Part shown: positions 8,801 to 15,441 of the stretch, one piece after another | Numbering within the stretch: position 1 is the first letter of the stretch | Layout of the letters: every line of letters begins with the position of its first letter | NCBI GenBank assembly: GCA_910589635.1 | Contig: CAJUTD010000019.1 | Coordinates: 26,771 to 43,393 of the forward strand | Source of the DNA: an uncultured Lachnospiraceae bacterium | GTDB taxonomy: Bacteria; Bacillota; Clostridia; Lachnospirales; Lachnospiraceae | Direction: 5' to 3' | Length of the DNA stretch: 16,623 nucleotides | Position numbers and translations under genes: made by a program | Notes under the pieces: model-generated | What the model saw: the letters and a program-made list of their open reading frames with translations, nothing else | Told to the model about the DNA's origin: nothing | The model's database searches: none

Positions 8801-8968
8801 TTCCGGCTTATCATTTTCTCCAGGCGCATATACAAATATCCGTCCTTCTAATTCACCGCAGCCATTCTGCCTGTAAACTGTATTTTTAAAACTATCACAA
8901 AAACGCGCAACCTCCGTATAATCTTTCGCATGGTTGCCAATATTAAATATAATTATTTTCTTCCCCAT
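5753..8968 (-). CDS. Giant GHKL-ATPase / phosphoribosyltransferase-like protein, first gene of the accessory cluster
   Basis: 1071 residues; no membrane segments seen. Residues 1-140 start with a strand (KKIIIFNIGN) and are unassigned. Residues 295-470 look like a GHKL ATPase: N-box DGVLQLMENVRYST (298-311) with Glu305/Asn306, G-box HYGLQIFSTVVSANKGYF (406-423) and the closing LPGTEYFILLPL (456-467). Residues 723-850 resemble a divergent PRTase: LMLVGYENYSELL (763-775), then about 50 residues to IIIPINSTLTTHNK (824-837), which lacks the acidic pair of a catalytic PRPP loop. A C-P-F-C is at 920-923. Residues 1025-1041 (VVYDIIVSPLHYSNAGF) begin a second PRTase whose remainder lies in the overlapping next frame, so the last 30 residues are probably out-of-frame. 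The ATG has GGAG upstream and lies 31 bases after DUF951. Overall function unknown; regulated nucleotide chemistry is inference. Confidence 0.68.
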   Translation of the reverse strand: MGKKIIIFNIGNHAKDYTEVARFCDSFKNTVYRQNGCGELEGRIFVYAPGENDKPEKIFSQTSKGLMEGTLRPYDERAVAEGEEVEYYLHVKHEADDATIEYIYLEALFHKFSNMYAFLYASDPEKNVRYAVWVKAVDFFFGFCTQKEYKEQRIYGEYLRGRDQMWEILQLEPREGERTFSHAKVSPVIRLDSKESELQFWRKCLKEHSEKRDAENRYCRIMQRCRSNFIEEYKRNSQKRKKYYEDIYDSSAFRQEISQMPMLAFYLFCLQMYYCKQSQVRKMEYIKKVQMNAWDIADGVLQLMENVRYSTQRQGFVDIRIHHNQEKKRYLKENYGIEDTEHEFYYEIRLLDLSQENMIDNFRKKAPNDSNLKEMCVSHFFEHKSDCHVSDFWEDYNRNVENLVHHYGLQIFSTVVSANKGYFKVVSSGSFDYDADTDVYVNKDSWKSEDAGKYHLPGTEYFILLPLLDQQRQVMTSMEPDINYQYEMEAKYKVEACVWNRIKFSEYKDVSDAQTRKERQINDIAEQIYRWIEDAADETGNEFVMQISLQQDIKVSSEMFCKSLLLCGMYWSERKDRDFYCILSECAENQMLEIVRLFGIFYSKSCLPEYIAKMQVYLAGDCGELLITGSDLHSLYTITSKIMLVKGINRETDWILRYLLEQYGGRNKGVEEKWMIKLVPFDTLELPERDRTLFEENVRKTLNADIQKHSLGCRISPTHMRAGSKIHIGTFYEAEIIFHNNYYVSRFANLIIKRLNFDPRKRLMLVGYENYSELLLYEIVINIREKMKGVQAEYMVYEQRTGGKFRYMEAEPSSIHVEEWQFAIIIPINSTLTTHNKVREALEEEISAMHCGDNKQIDIIANYALILIRSGDGPERVGLEEKFWSEIKGQKIKTDLIPKSEPDVEFFVSVNTQWYSPLKCPFCFPQDFRQETPLIETNRTSVVPVQMIGLSEQDLLEQNEREQDAENLCRVQKLKDVLIYNHVIRNGNHYMYNFCMEKYFVQERSSIIEWLKEERKKRAEVKGRVVYDIIVSPLHYSNAGFLLWMIRLFPAGLITGLRIYFSLRSIRKMIK

Positions 8969-8999
8969 ATCTGCTCCGTATCATTTGTTCATCTTTGCC

Positions 9000-9197
9000 T
9001 TAGTTGTCGTTGGGTTTCTTCTTTATTTCCCTCGTATTCTTTTCCACCAGCTTGCGGGCGAGCATAATCTGATGGCCGCAGCCTAAGCATTTGAGACGAA
9101 AATCCGCGCCCACGCGTAGTACCTCCCATTCGCTGCTGCCACAGGGATGTTGTTTTTTGAGGCGGACGATATCTCCTACTTCATATGGAATCGGCAT
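9000..9197 (-). CDS. DUF951 family small protein (YyzM-like)
   Basis: 65 residues matching the compact DUF951 pattern: VGDIVRLKKQHPCGSSEWEV (7-26), then R-V-G-A-D-F-R-L-K-C-L-G-C-G-H (28-42). The conserved cysteines at 19, 37 and 40 with a nearby histidine suggest a small metal-binding, SH3-like fold; no reaction is known. The ATG has a strong AAGGAGG site. In Firmicutes it is commonly encoded close to rpsF (as yyzM is in Bacillus, from memory); here about 8.9 kb separates the two, which points to the 1489-8968 genes as an insertion. Confidence 0.9.
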   Translation of the reverse strand: MPIPYEVGDIVRLKKQHPCGSSEWEVLRVGADFRLKCLGCGHQIMLARKLVEKNTREIKKKPNDN

Positions 9198-9238
9198 TCT
9201 TTACCTCCTTCTTGCACAACGAAAATTTAAGATAATTC

Positions 9239-9982
9239 TTAAGACACGTTTATCTTGCCAAACAGTTCTCCAATGCTTTCTTGCAGCACGAGGCTGGCAA
9301 TTGCATCCCTTGGCGTGGCAGACTTATTAACCAGTACCAATTTATCACCCTGGTAGTAGTCGATCAGGCCTGCTGCCGGATAAACGGCAAGCGACGTACC
9401 GCCGATAATCAGCATGTCGGCATTGCTAATATAATACACCGCCTCTTGAATCGTGCGGTTATCCAGGCCTTCCTCATAGAGCACCACATCCGGCTTAATT
9501 TCTCCGCCGCATTTCTCACAATGAGGGACGCCTGTGCTATGTAACATAAATTCCGCGTCATAAAGCTGGTGGCAAGACTCGCAGTAATTGCGATGGACGC
9601 TGCCGTGAAGCTCCAACACCTTTTTGCTGCCGGCAAGCTGATGGAGTCCGTCAATATTCTGGGTCACAACGGCCTTGACTTTTCCCGCCGCTTCCAACTC
9701 GGCAAGTTTTTTATGCGCCATGTTGGGCTGCGCGGTCAGACACAGCATTTTGTTGCGGTAGAAACGATAAAATTCTTCCGTATTGCGTCGGTAAAACGTG
9801 TGGCTCAGTATCGTCTCCGGCGGATAGTCATACTCTTGGTTATATAGCCCATCTACGCTGCGGAAATCTGGAATCCCACTCTCCGTGGACACTCCCGCCC
9901 CGCCAAAAAAGACGATATTGTCGGACTTCTCCACCATCTCCAAAAACTTTTGCACTTTTTCTTCCCTGCTTAGTTCTGCCAT
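9239..9982 (-). CDS. cobB: NAD-dependent protein deacylase, Sir2 (sirtuin) family
   Basis: 247 residues, full length for a bacterial sirtuin. NAD-binding GAGVSTESGIPDFRS spans 28-42. TQNIDGLH spans 107-114, and the catalytic His126 is in ELHGS. The structural zinc site is Cys134-x-x-Cys137 and Cys155-x-x-Cys158. GGTSLAVYPAAG (194-205) and LVLVN line the cofactor pocket. The enzyme removes acetyl or other acyl groups from lysines, consuming NAD and releasing nicotinamide and O-acyl-ADP-ribose. The ATG has AGGAGG 7 bases upstream. It lies 62 bases downstream of the sortase gene and 41 bases upstream of DUF951 on the same strand, with no terminator visible between them. Confidence 0.96.
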   Translation of the reverse strand: MAELSREEKVQKFLEMVEKSDNIVFFGGAGVSTESGIPDFRSVDGLYNQEYDYPPETILSHTFYRRNTEEFYRFYRNKMLCLTAQPNMAHKKLAELEAAGKVKAVVTQNIDGLHQLAGSKKVLELHGSVHRNYCESCHQLYDAEFMLHSTGVPHCEKCGGEIKPDVVLYEEGLDNRTIQEAVYYISNADMLIIGGTSLAVYPAAGLIDYYQGDKLVLVNKSATPRDAIASLVLQESIGELFGKINVS

Positions 9983-10044
9983 ATGTATGCCTCCTCTTTC
10001 TTCTCTGCCTTAATTTTATAAACATTATCCTGCTGACGGTCCCT

Positions 10045-10791
10045 CTACTCTGCCAATACCCCATGCACCAGAAAGCGATACTGGCTGCCCGCAGGCGTAC
10101 AAGTCATCAAAGTCACCGTGCTCTGTGCCGGCTTTGGCTCCAAGCCGGTATCGTATAGGCTTTGTCCTTTCACGTATGCCTGCCATTGGGCGTAATCCTT
10201 TTCATCATGAAACTGATACTGAAACGATTCTGTACCCAGCTTAGCGATATGGCAGGAATATATCTCGTAACGCCGCACGCCCTCCGGCGTATATATATAA
10301 AATTGGGGATTTTCCCGTAATGTCTCTTCCTCCTGAAACTCGTTGAGCCTGGCAAACATGGATTTGTCCTTCATGTTGTGCCCGTAGACAAAGGTATTAA
10401 AATCGGTAAAATCTCTGCTATTTTCCACTTCTATGAAAATACTGCCGCATTTGTTCTCTTCCTTATAAAAAGTATGCGACAAATAGTAATCATTGTCCTC
10501 TCCCTGCACAATCGGATAGCTGATATTCAGTTTCTCTATGCGAATCCAGCCCACGACATCCGGGTTTATCTTCCTCAACTTGTCAAAGTCTACAGAAAAA
10601 CCCTCTTGCTGCCCATTTCCGCTATCTGCCTGATCTGCTGTCGACACTGCGTATTCCTCTATCTGTCTGTATTCGCTGTCTCCTTTGTGATACTCCCACA
10701 TCAGCATACCCAGCCGAACGGCGGCATACAGGAACACGGCAAGGGCTAACAGGAATGGGATAATGAATTTCCAGTCTATGTTTTTCTTCAC
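10045..10791 (-). CDS. srtB: Class B sortase
   Basis: 248 residues with an N-terminal membrane anchor (about 9-31), so the catalytic domain faces the cell wall. Sortase B hallmarks include VVGWIRIEKLNISYPIVQG (79-97), the catalytic His138 in VYGHNM, Cys231 in TLMTCTP and Arg239 in QYRFLVHG. Sortases cleave a C-terminal sorting motif and join the protein to peptidoglycan or to a pilin-like acceptor. No sorting-signal substrate gene is in the window, so this is probably a housekeeping or orphan enzyme. It starts with GTG; AAGGGGA lies 8 bases upstream and the thioesterase stop codon is only 12 bases away, implying co-transcription. Confidence 0.95.
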   Translation of the reverse strand: MKKNIDWKFIIPFLLALAVFLYAAVRLGMLMWEYHKGDSEYRQIEEYAVSTADQADSGNGQQEGFSVDFDKLRKINPDVVGWIRIEKLNISYPIVQGEDNDYYLSHTFYKEENKCGSIFIEVENSRDFTDFNTFVYGHNMKDKSMFARLNEFQEEETLRENPQFYIYTPEGVRRYEIYSCHIAKLGTESFQYQFHDEKDYAQWQAYVKGQSLYDTGLEPKPAQSTVTLMTCTPAGSQYRFLVHGVLAE

Positions 10792-10803
10792 CTAACCGTC
10801 CCC

Positions 10804-11280
10804 TTAAAACCCTTCCTTCTTGCGCTGAAACCGCAGCTCCTTGCGTTTCTCCGCCGCTTTCCACTCTGCCTTCTCGCTTTCCGTTTCCAATAATATAGAA
10901 GGAACCTGCCTGGGAACTCCTTTGTCATCCACGGCAACAAGCGTCAGATAGGCGCGGTTAATAGGCTTGCGCGTGCCGCTAAAATCTTCCACATAAGTAT
11001 CGACGCGTACTTCCATGGAACTATTGCCCACATAAGTCACCTTTGCAATTAATACTACCAAATCATGTTGGAAAGCTCCCCGGATAAAACGCAGATTATC
11101 TACGGACGCCGTGGTGATATTGCCACCGGAATGGCGCATCCCCACCAACCCGGCAATTTCATCAATCCACTCCATCAGCTTGCCGCCGAACAGACGCCCC
11201 GCGGCATTCAAATGCTCCGGGCGTACCTGGTAAATATGTTCTATCATCGAATCCGCTATTTTCTTCATTTCACGCTCCAT
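10804..11280 (-). CDS. Acyl-CoA thioesterase, hotdog fold (YciA/YkhA-like)
   Basis: 158 residues with the cytosolic acyl-CoA hydrolase pattern: HLNAAGRLFGGKLMEWIDE (23-41), where the Asn and the Asp line the active site; TTASVDNLRFIRG (56-68); VTYVGNSSMEVRV (81-93); and YLTLVAVDDKG (111-121). It hydrolyses acyl-CoA to free acid and CoA, probably as a hexamer. The basic tail after residue 135 (AEWKAAEKRKELRFQRKK) is typical of the family. The ATG has AGGAGG 8 bases upstream. It appears to be the first gene of a thioesterase-sortase-sirtuin-DUF951 run. A TGC-TATAAT extended -10 lies about 95 bases upstream (11377-11385) and may serve as its promoter. Confidence 0.93.
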   Translation of the reverse strand: MEREMKKIADSMIEHIYQVRPEHLNAAGRLFGGKLMEWIDEIAGLVGMRHSGGNITTASVDNLRFIRGAFQHDLVVLIAKVTYVGNSSMEVRVDTYVEDFSGTRKPINRAYLTLVAVDDKGVPRQVPSILLETESEKAEWKAAEKRKELRFQRKKEGF

Positions 11281-11361
11281 GCAGACAACCTCCTGTTATT
11301 ACATTCTTACCTTTTTATTAGAATATTTTGCATATCTTATTGCTTTGATGCAATCTAAAAA

Positions 11362-12053
11362 TTACGTTTCCGTATCATTATAGCACAGACGCAGCCTCAC
11401 GGTGCGCTTTATCCAAACCATCCGCCACTGCCTCTCCATCTTTCCCCAAAACAGCGCTCAACATTTCCTCTGAGTATTCGATAGCTCTTATTACTTCATC
11501 CCAGCCTGCTCCCTGTATGGCGCTGGCAAATTCATATTCCACTTCCTGATTGGGAATGAACGCCTCTCTGCGCTCAATATCATAGGCAAGATAACCAAGG
11601 TGCACCAATAAAGTTAGCACATCGTCCTTTCCCTGAAATGTTGTCATATCATTTTTGAACGTCCTGGGATTAATTTTACAGCTTTCCCCTGCCAGCATAC
11701 GGATAACAGCATCTTTTAACCCGTCAAAATTCATATCAATATAAATCTTTAGAGCCTCATATGTCTCTGTCTGGGACCAATAACTATCATATCTCTGTCT
11801 CAGCATGGCACCGACTATTGACCTGGGATTATAAATATGAACCACTTTTCTAACGATGTTCCTCAAATGACAGATGCTTTGCAATTTCTAATCCCTCAAA
11901 CATTTTTCCAGAATCATAGCCATACCCAAAATAAGCTGCCAGCATCTCCGCCGCCATAGATTTGTCAAACCTCCTCGGACGGCTCACACAAACATGTTGG
12001 CTTTTCATATTCAAGCCTCTCGCCACTAATAAAGTTTTCTTACTCACCGCCAA
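11362..12053 (-). pseudogene. Remnant of an AAA-ATPase / PD-(D/E)XK nuclease family gene
   Basis: Three pieces of one family in different frames. Piece one (12053-11850) has VCVSRPRRF-DKS-MAAEMLAAYFGYGYDS and LEIAKHLSFEEH, the N-terminal ATPase region. The Walker A-like RRFGKS is mutated to RRFDKS, and the first residues are missing. It stops and jumps straight to piece two (11884-11378) at IYNPRSIVGAM, QTETYEALKIYIDMNFDGLK, DDVLTLLVHLGYLAYD and FIPNQEVEYEF, the C-terminal part. About 200 residues of the normal protein are absent. A further frame break puts the family's Y-N-D after SVL into another frame (YNDTET, 11365-11382), followed by a stop. Intact members have an ATPase domain plus a DUF1703-like nuclease domain and are very numerous in gut Clostridia and Bacteroidetes. 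The locus still has a strong promoter. Confidence 0.8.
11377..11385 (-). promoter_or_regulatory. Possible extended -10 promoter for the thioesterase run
   Basis: Minus strand TGC-TATAAT with no convincing -35. The hexamer overlaps the Tyr-Asn codons of the decayed AAA/nuclease gene, so it may be a chance remnant or a promoter gained after the decay. Confidence 0.35.
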
Positions 12054-12102
12054 TAGAGGCGGAAGTCATCTCACATCTGATATAAATATCTATTTTTCCC
12101 TC

Positions 12103-12131
12103 ATTATACAAAAGATTTCGCTTGGGTTCAA
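12103..12131 (-). promoter_or_regulatory. Strong sigma-A promoter upstream of the AAA/nuclease remnant
   Basis: Minus strand -35 TTGAAC (12126-12131) and -10 TATAAT (12103-12108) with a 17-base spacer. Transcription would enter the pseudogene. A CCGCC/GGCGG hairpin (12047-12062) lies at its apparent start. Confidence 0.65.
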
Positions 12132-12324
12132 GGAAGATTGTTTTTTAAGAATGTATTCTACTCGGGAGTTTAACACATTAAATAATCAAAAATACCCGCA
12201 AATCTTTATAACAGGTTTATTTTTTGTTAACTTTTTTGTTTTATTTTCAAGTAATATTTAGTGATACATTATTTTATAATTCAAACCATTTTTTGTTTAT
12301 ATAATATATTCTATTTTGCCCATT
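12132..12324. other. AT-rich spacer without a gene
   Basis: Within the 335-base interval 12054-12388 I see the promoter at 12103-12131, the hairpin at 12047-12062 and the terminator at 12325-12361. The remaining 12132-12324 is very AT-rich, with stops in all frames and no RNA-like fold that I can support. Confidence 0.6.
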
Positions 12325-12361
12325 TTAAAACAGCCGCCTACCCTTTTGGGGTAAGCAGCTG
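12325..12361 (-). terminator. Intrinsic terminator of the efflux operon
   Basis: Minus-strand hairpin with stem CAGC...GCTG outside and CTTACCC...GGGTAGG inside, closed by a CAAAA loop and followed by TTTT. It sits 28 bases after the permease stop codon. Confidence 0.75.
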
Positions 12362-12388
12362 CTTTCCAGATAAAAACCTATTTTAGCC

Positions 12389-13624
12389 TTAATTCCTCCT
12401 CAACGCCTCAATCGGGCTCAATTTCGCCGCTTTTCTCGCCGGATAGATGCCGAAAAATACACCGATTCCGCAGGAAAACAGCGTGGCTCCCAGGATGGTG
12501 CTCGCTTTAATACCAGGATGTATCACGCTTCCCATAGAGGCGCTCATTAATGCACAAGCTCCCATGGCTCCTAAAAGTCCCAGGAAAATGCCAATAATTC
12601 CACCCAAAACTGTCAAGATAGCCGCTTCTGCAAGAAACTGCAAGAGAATAGAGGATGTCTTCGCCCCCAGGGACTTGCGGATACCAATCTCACGCGTGCG
12701 CTCCGTGACGGACACCAGCATAATATTCATGACGCCAATCCCGCCAACTACCAGGGAAATCGCTGCGACACAGGAAATAAACGTGGTGACGATTGCCAAC
12801 ATGCTATTGAGCTCAGCAAGCATATCCTGAAAGCTCTGAATCTGGTAATAATCCTCCCCGGCGCACTGATGCCTGGTCTCCAACGTATGGATAATATCCT
12901 GCGCCACATCCTCACCGCTTGCCTCGTCATTGGAAAATACCGTGGCCGAGTAAAAAGAATCGCTTTCCCAGCCAAAATAAGCAAAGGAAGTATAAGGAAC
13001 CTCCAGAGACACCGGCATTCCTTCATAAGTATAACTGACAAAACTGGTATTTTCTTTCTGCTCCGTAACCCCCACAATCCGGTAACTTCCGCTTATTCCA
13101 TAGACATCCACCTCGATATCCATGCCCACCACGTCATCAGAGCCAAAAAGCCGCTTGGCGTCACTGTTGGAAATTACACAGACACGGTTTCCCTCTTCCA
13201 CATCCGCCGCCGTAAAATAGGAGCCTCTCTTGATATTAAAATTCAATGATTTTTGTAAATCTTCCGTTCCTCCGCTCAAAGTAACGGAAAATTCTCCCTT
13301 TCCCGTAATGGTTGTTCCCGATGTTCCATCATTCGGCGTCGCTCCATCTACACCCGCGACATTATCCCTGATTGCTGCCAGGTCTTCCGGCGTAATCCAA
13401 GCCTCTGCATTGATTGCGTCATCACTGCAATAGACATTAATTTGTCCTGTCCCCAGGTCTTCCACTTCAGAATTCATGGCATTTGCCGTCCCATCACCCA
13501 CCGCCATTACCATGATAACAGAAGATATACCAATGATAATACCCAGCATTGTCAGAAAGGAGCGTCCTTTGTTTGCCTTGATATTTTTTAATGCCATTTT
13601 GACATACTCTATCATATTACCCAT
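12389..13624 (-). CDS. MacB-type ABC transporter permease (FtsX family)
   Basis: 411 residues in the layout of MacB permease modules. There is a cytoplasmic start (MIEYVKMALKNIKANKGRSFLT), a first membrane helix at about 22-45 (LGIIIGISSVIMVMAVGDG), and a large extracytoplasmic domain at about 46-270. A three-helix FtsX block follows (about 275-305, 320-365 and 375-400) with the coupling sequence VTERTREIGIRKSLGAK at 307-323. The end PARKAAKLSPIEALR is typical. There is no ATPase domain; that is encoded separately at 15442-16128. Such transporters use ATP hydrolysis in the cytoplasm to drive movements of the outer domain for export of peptides, antimicrobials or lipids. The substrate cannot be told. 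The ATG has GAGGTG about 5 bases upstream and lies 13 bases after the adaptor fragment. Confidence 0.93.
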   Translation of the reverse strand: MGNMIEYVKMALKNIKANKGRSFLTMLGIIIGISSVIMVMAVGDGTANAMNSEVEDLGTGQINVYCSDDAINAEAWITPEDLAAIRDNVAGVDGATPNDGTSGTTITGKGEFSVTLSGGTEDLQKSLNFNIKRGSYFTAADVEEGNRVCVISNSDAKRLFGSDDVVGMDIEVDVYGISGSYRIVGVTEQKENTSFVSYTYEGMPVSLEVPYTSFAYFGWESDSFYSATVFSNDEASGEDVAQDIIHTLETRHQCAGEDYYQIQSFQDMLAELNSMLAIVTTFISCVAAISLVVGGIGVMNIMLVSVTERTREIGIRKSLGAKTSSILLQFLAEAAILTVLGGIIGIFLGLLGAMGACALMSASMGSVIHPGIKASTILGATLFSCGIGVFFGIYPARKAAKLSPIEALRRN

Positions 13625-13637
13625 CTGCGCACCTCTT

Positions 13638-14327
13638 CTATTCTGTTGCTGATGTTTCTTCTAATGCTGCATCGTTTCCAGACGATTCTTCTCCTGTTTC
13701 CTCTTCACTTCCAGACGATTCTTCTGTTTCGGATGGCTCTGTTACCGTTATTGCATCTCCCTCCTCATGATTTCCCGGGTCAGGAATCACAATTTCGCCC
13801 TCATCAATTCCCTGTATGATTTCCGCACATTCATCTGAGGTTACTCCGGTCGTGATGCTGCGTTTCGCTAAAACTCCATCTTTGCAAATCCAGCAAAAGG
13901 TACCGTCTTTACCGATATTGATTGCTTCCGTAGGCAGGATAAGGACATCTTTTGCTTCTGCCGCCTGAATTTCCACCTTGGCATCGACTCCCAGGAAGAT
14001 ATTGTCGTCCGGGTTATCAATATGTACTGTCGCCATAATGGACGCCGAGGCCACAGCCGCCTGATTTGTGCCTGCCGCGCCATCTATCGCAATGCGGCTA
14101 ATCTGCTTAACGGTTCCCTGGTAAGTCTGTCCGGCAAGCGTAATTTCTGCCTTCTGTCCCTCTTTGACTTTTGCATAAACATTCTTGGAAAGTGTAACTT
14201 CCACGTTTACATCTTCAATACTCTGTAAAGTAAAAAGCTGCATCCCTTGCGTAACCGTAGCCCCCTCCACAATCTGTTTATCTGAAATTACACCGTCAAA
14301 CTCGGCTGAAATTCCTTCCCTCCGCAA
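13638..14327 (-). CDS. C-terminal fragment of the HlyD/MacA-type adaptor (frameshifted)
   Basis: 229 residues opening at a TTG that lies inside the preceding frame, with no ribosome binding site, so it is not an independent gene. From GISAEFDGVISDKQIVEGA it is the second half of the lipoyl-like domain of a membrane fusion protein. A beta-barrel part (VNVEVTLSKNVYAKVKEGQK and later VDAKVEIQ) and the membrane-proximal strand (LILPTEAINIGKDG) follow. The tail after residue 185 is a Ser/Glu-rich run (ETEESSGSEEETGEESSG) encoded partly by a 17-base repeat. The frame is shifted by one base relative to the N-terminal fragment in the purine run GCGGAGGGAAGGAATTTC (14308-14325). Confidence 0.75.
   Translation of the reverse strand: MRREGISAEFDGVISDKQIVEGATVTQGMQLFTLQSIEDVNVEVTLSKNVYAKVKEGQKAEITLAGQTYQGTVKQISRIAIDGAAGTNQAAVASASIMATVHIDNPDDNIFLGVDAKVEIQAAEAKDVLILPTEAINIGKDGTFCWICKDGVLAKRSITTGVTSDECAEIIQGIDEGEIVIPDPGNHEEGDAITVTEPSETEESSGSEEETGEESSGNDAALEETSATE
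13676..13725 (-). repeat. 17-base direct repeat in the acidic tail of the adaptor
   Basis: The plus-strand sequence TTCCAGACGATTCTTCT occurs at 13676-13692 and again at 13709-13725, 33 bases (11 codons) apart. It encodes the repeated E-E-S-S-G part of the tail, so slippage would add or remove 11 codons in frame. Confidence 0.85.
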
Positions 14328-15363
14328 TCAATTCCTCTATTGATTTACTCTCCAACTCTGCCAGGTTGTTATTTGTCTGCATCTGCTCCCTGGCGGCGCT
14401 GCTCATTGCCCCACTGTCGCCTTCTGCAATCGCTTTCTGGCTCTCCAAGTTACCCTTCAGCTCTGCCAGTTCTGACTGCGCCGTCTGAAGCTGCTGCTGC
14501 AAAGGCGATTCACCCGATAAGTTCGCATCTGCAGAAACAAATGCACCCTGCAAGGATTCTATCTGTTGCTGCAACGAATCCACCGCCTGCCGCTTTGCCT
14601 CATTGGCACTATTCGCATCCGTCAGTTCTTTATTCGCCTTGTTCAATGATTCCCTTGCATCCTCTAACTTCTGCGGTTCGCTTTCTGCCGCTGCAGCTGC
14701 CGCATCAAAATTTACCTGCGCTGTTTGCTGATTTGTTACGGCCTTGTCATATGCCTTCTTGGCAGATTCGGCTTCCGCTTTCGCCGTCTTTAGTTGATCC
14801 TGTAATTTGGAAAGCTGCTCATTTTTATCCTTTTCCTCCTGTTGGCGGGCTGCTTCCTGGGCACCGGCTTCCCCCGCAAGCGCACTGGTAAGGTTTGCTA
14901 CTTCCTGCTCCTTGGCGTTCACCTGCGCCTGTAACTGCGCGGCTTTGCTCCTTGCCTGTGCCTGACGGCTTGCCGCCTTATTGGATTGGCTTACGCTGTC
15001 CTGGTAACCTAACTCGCCTGCTTTTACCGTCAACTCCGCTTTCTGGTTCTGCTGTTCTAAATCCTTGAGATTGAACGTTACGAGCTGCTCCCCTGCTCTT
15101 ACAAGCTGCCCAACCGTAAAATCTGCCGATTCCACGCTCGCATTCACCGGAGAAAATATAATCTTCTGCTCTCCGCTGATAACTGTCCCATTCGTCTCTA
15201 CCGTCTCCGATACATCCCCTTTCTCCACAGATATACCCTCCACTGCCATAGCCTGGGCCATCTGCTGCCCGGAGCTTGCCGCATTGTTTATCACTACTAT
15301 TACAATTATCAACAACACAATTGCCGCGGGGATCACAATTTTCCATACCTTTTTCTTTTTCAT
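14296..15363 (-). CDS. N-terminal fragment of the HlyD/MacA-type adaptor (frameshifted)
   Basis: 355 residues from the ATG at 15363, preferred because AGGAGG is 8 bases upstream and MKKKKVWKIVIPAAIVLL is a classic signal-anchor start. An upstream ATG at 15429 would add 22 unlikely residues. One membrane helix (about 9-27) precedes the first half of a lipoyl-like domain (VETNGTV to DFTVGQLVRAGEQLVTF, about 55-97). A long Gln/Ala/Glu-rich coiled-coil hairpin runs from about 105 to 325. The protein would link the ABC transporter to the outside of the membrane. The frame ends prematurely in GRNFSRV right where the second lipoyl half should begin (ISAEFDGVI), which continues in the next frame. Confidence 0.8.
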   Translation of the reverse strand: MKKKKVWKIVIPAAIVLLIIVIVVINNAASSGQQMAQAMAVEGISVEKGDVSETVETNGTVISGEQKIIFSPVNASVESADFTVGQLVRAGEQLVTFNLKDLEQQNQKAELTVKAGELGYQDSVSQSNKAASRQAQARSKAAQLQAQVNAKEQEVANLTSALAGEAGAQEAARQQEEKDKNEQLSKLQDQLKTAKAEAESAKKAYDKAVTNQQTAQVNFDAAAAAAESEPQKLEDARESLNKANKELTDANSANEAKRQAVDSLQQQIESLQGAFVSADANLSGESPLQQQLQTAQSELAELKGNLESQKAIAEGDSGAMSSAAREQMQTNNNLAELESKSIEELIAEGRNFSRV

Positions 15364-15441
15364 CGCCAATGCCTCCTGATTTTTTATCTGCTTTTTTGGG
15401 TTTTTATTTTGAAGAGTTTCGCTTACCATATGCGTTTTTCC

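Noticed and set aside
1281..9000. Integrase, transposase or attachment site bounding the accessory cluster
   Set aside because: No such gene and no convincing direct repeat at the two ends could be found by eye.
12047..12062. CCGCC/GGCGG hairpin as a terminator or riboswitch
   Set aside because: A short five-base-pair hairpin without a U-run, at the apparent start of a pseudogene; nothing links it to a known RNA class.
13638..14327. The second adaptor frame as an independent gene
   Set aside because: It starts inside the preceding frame at a TTG without a ribosome binding site and begins in the middle of a lipoyl-like domain.
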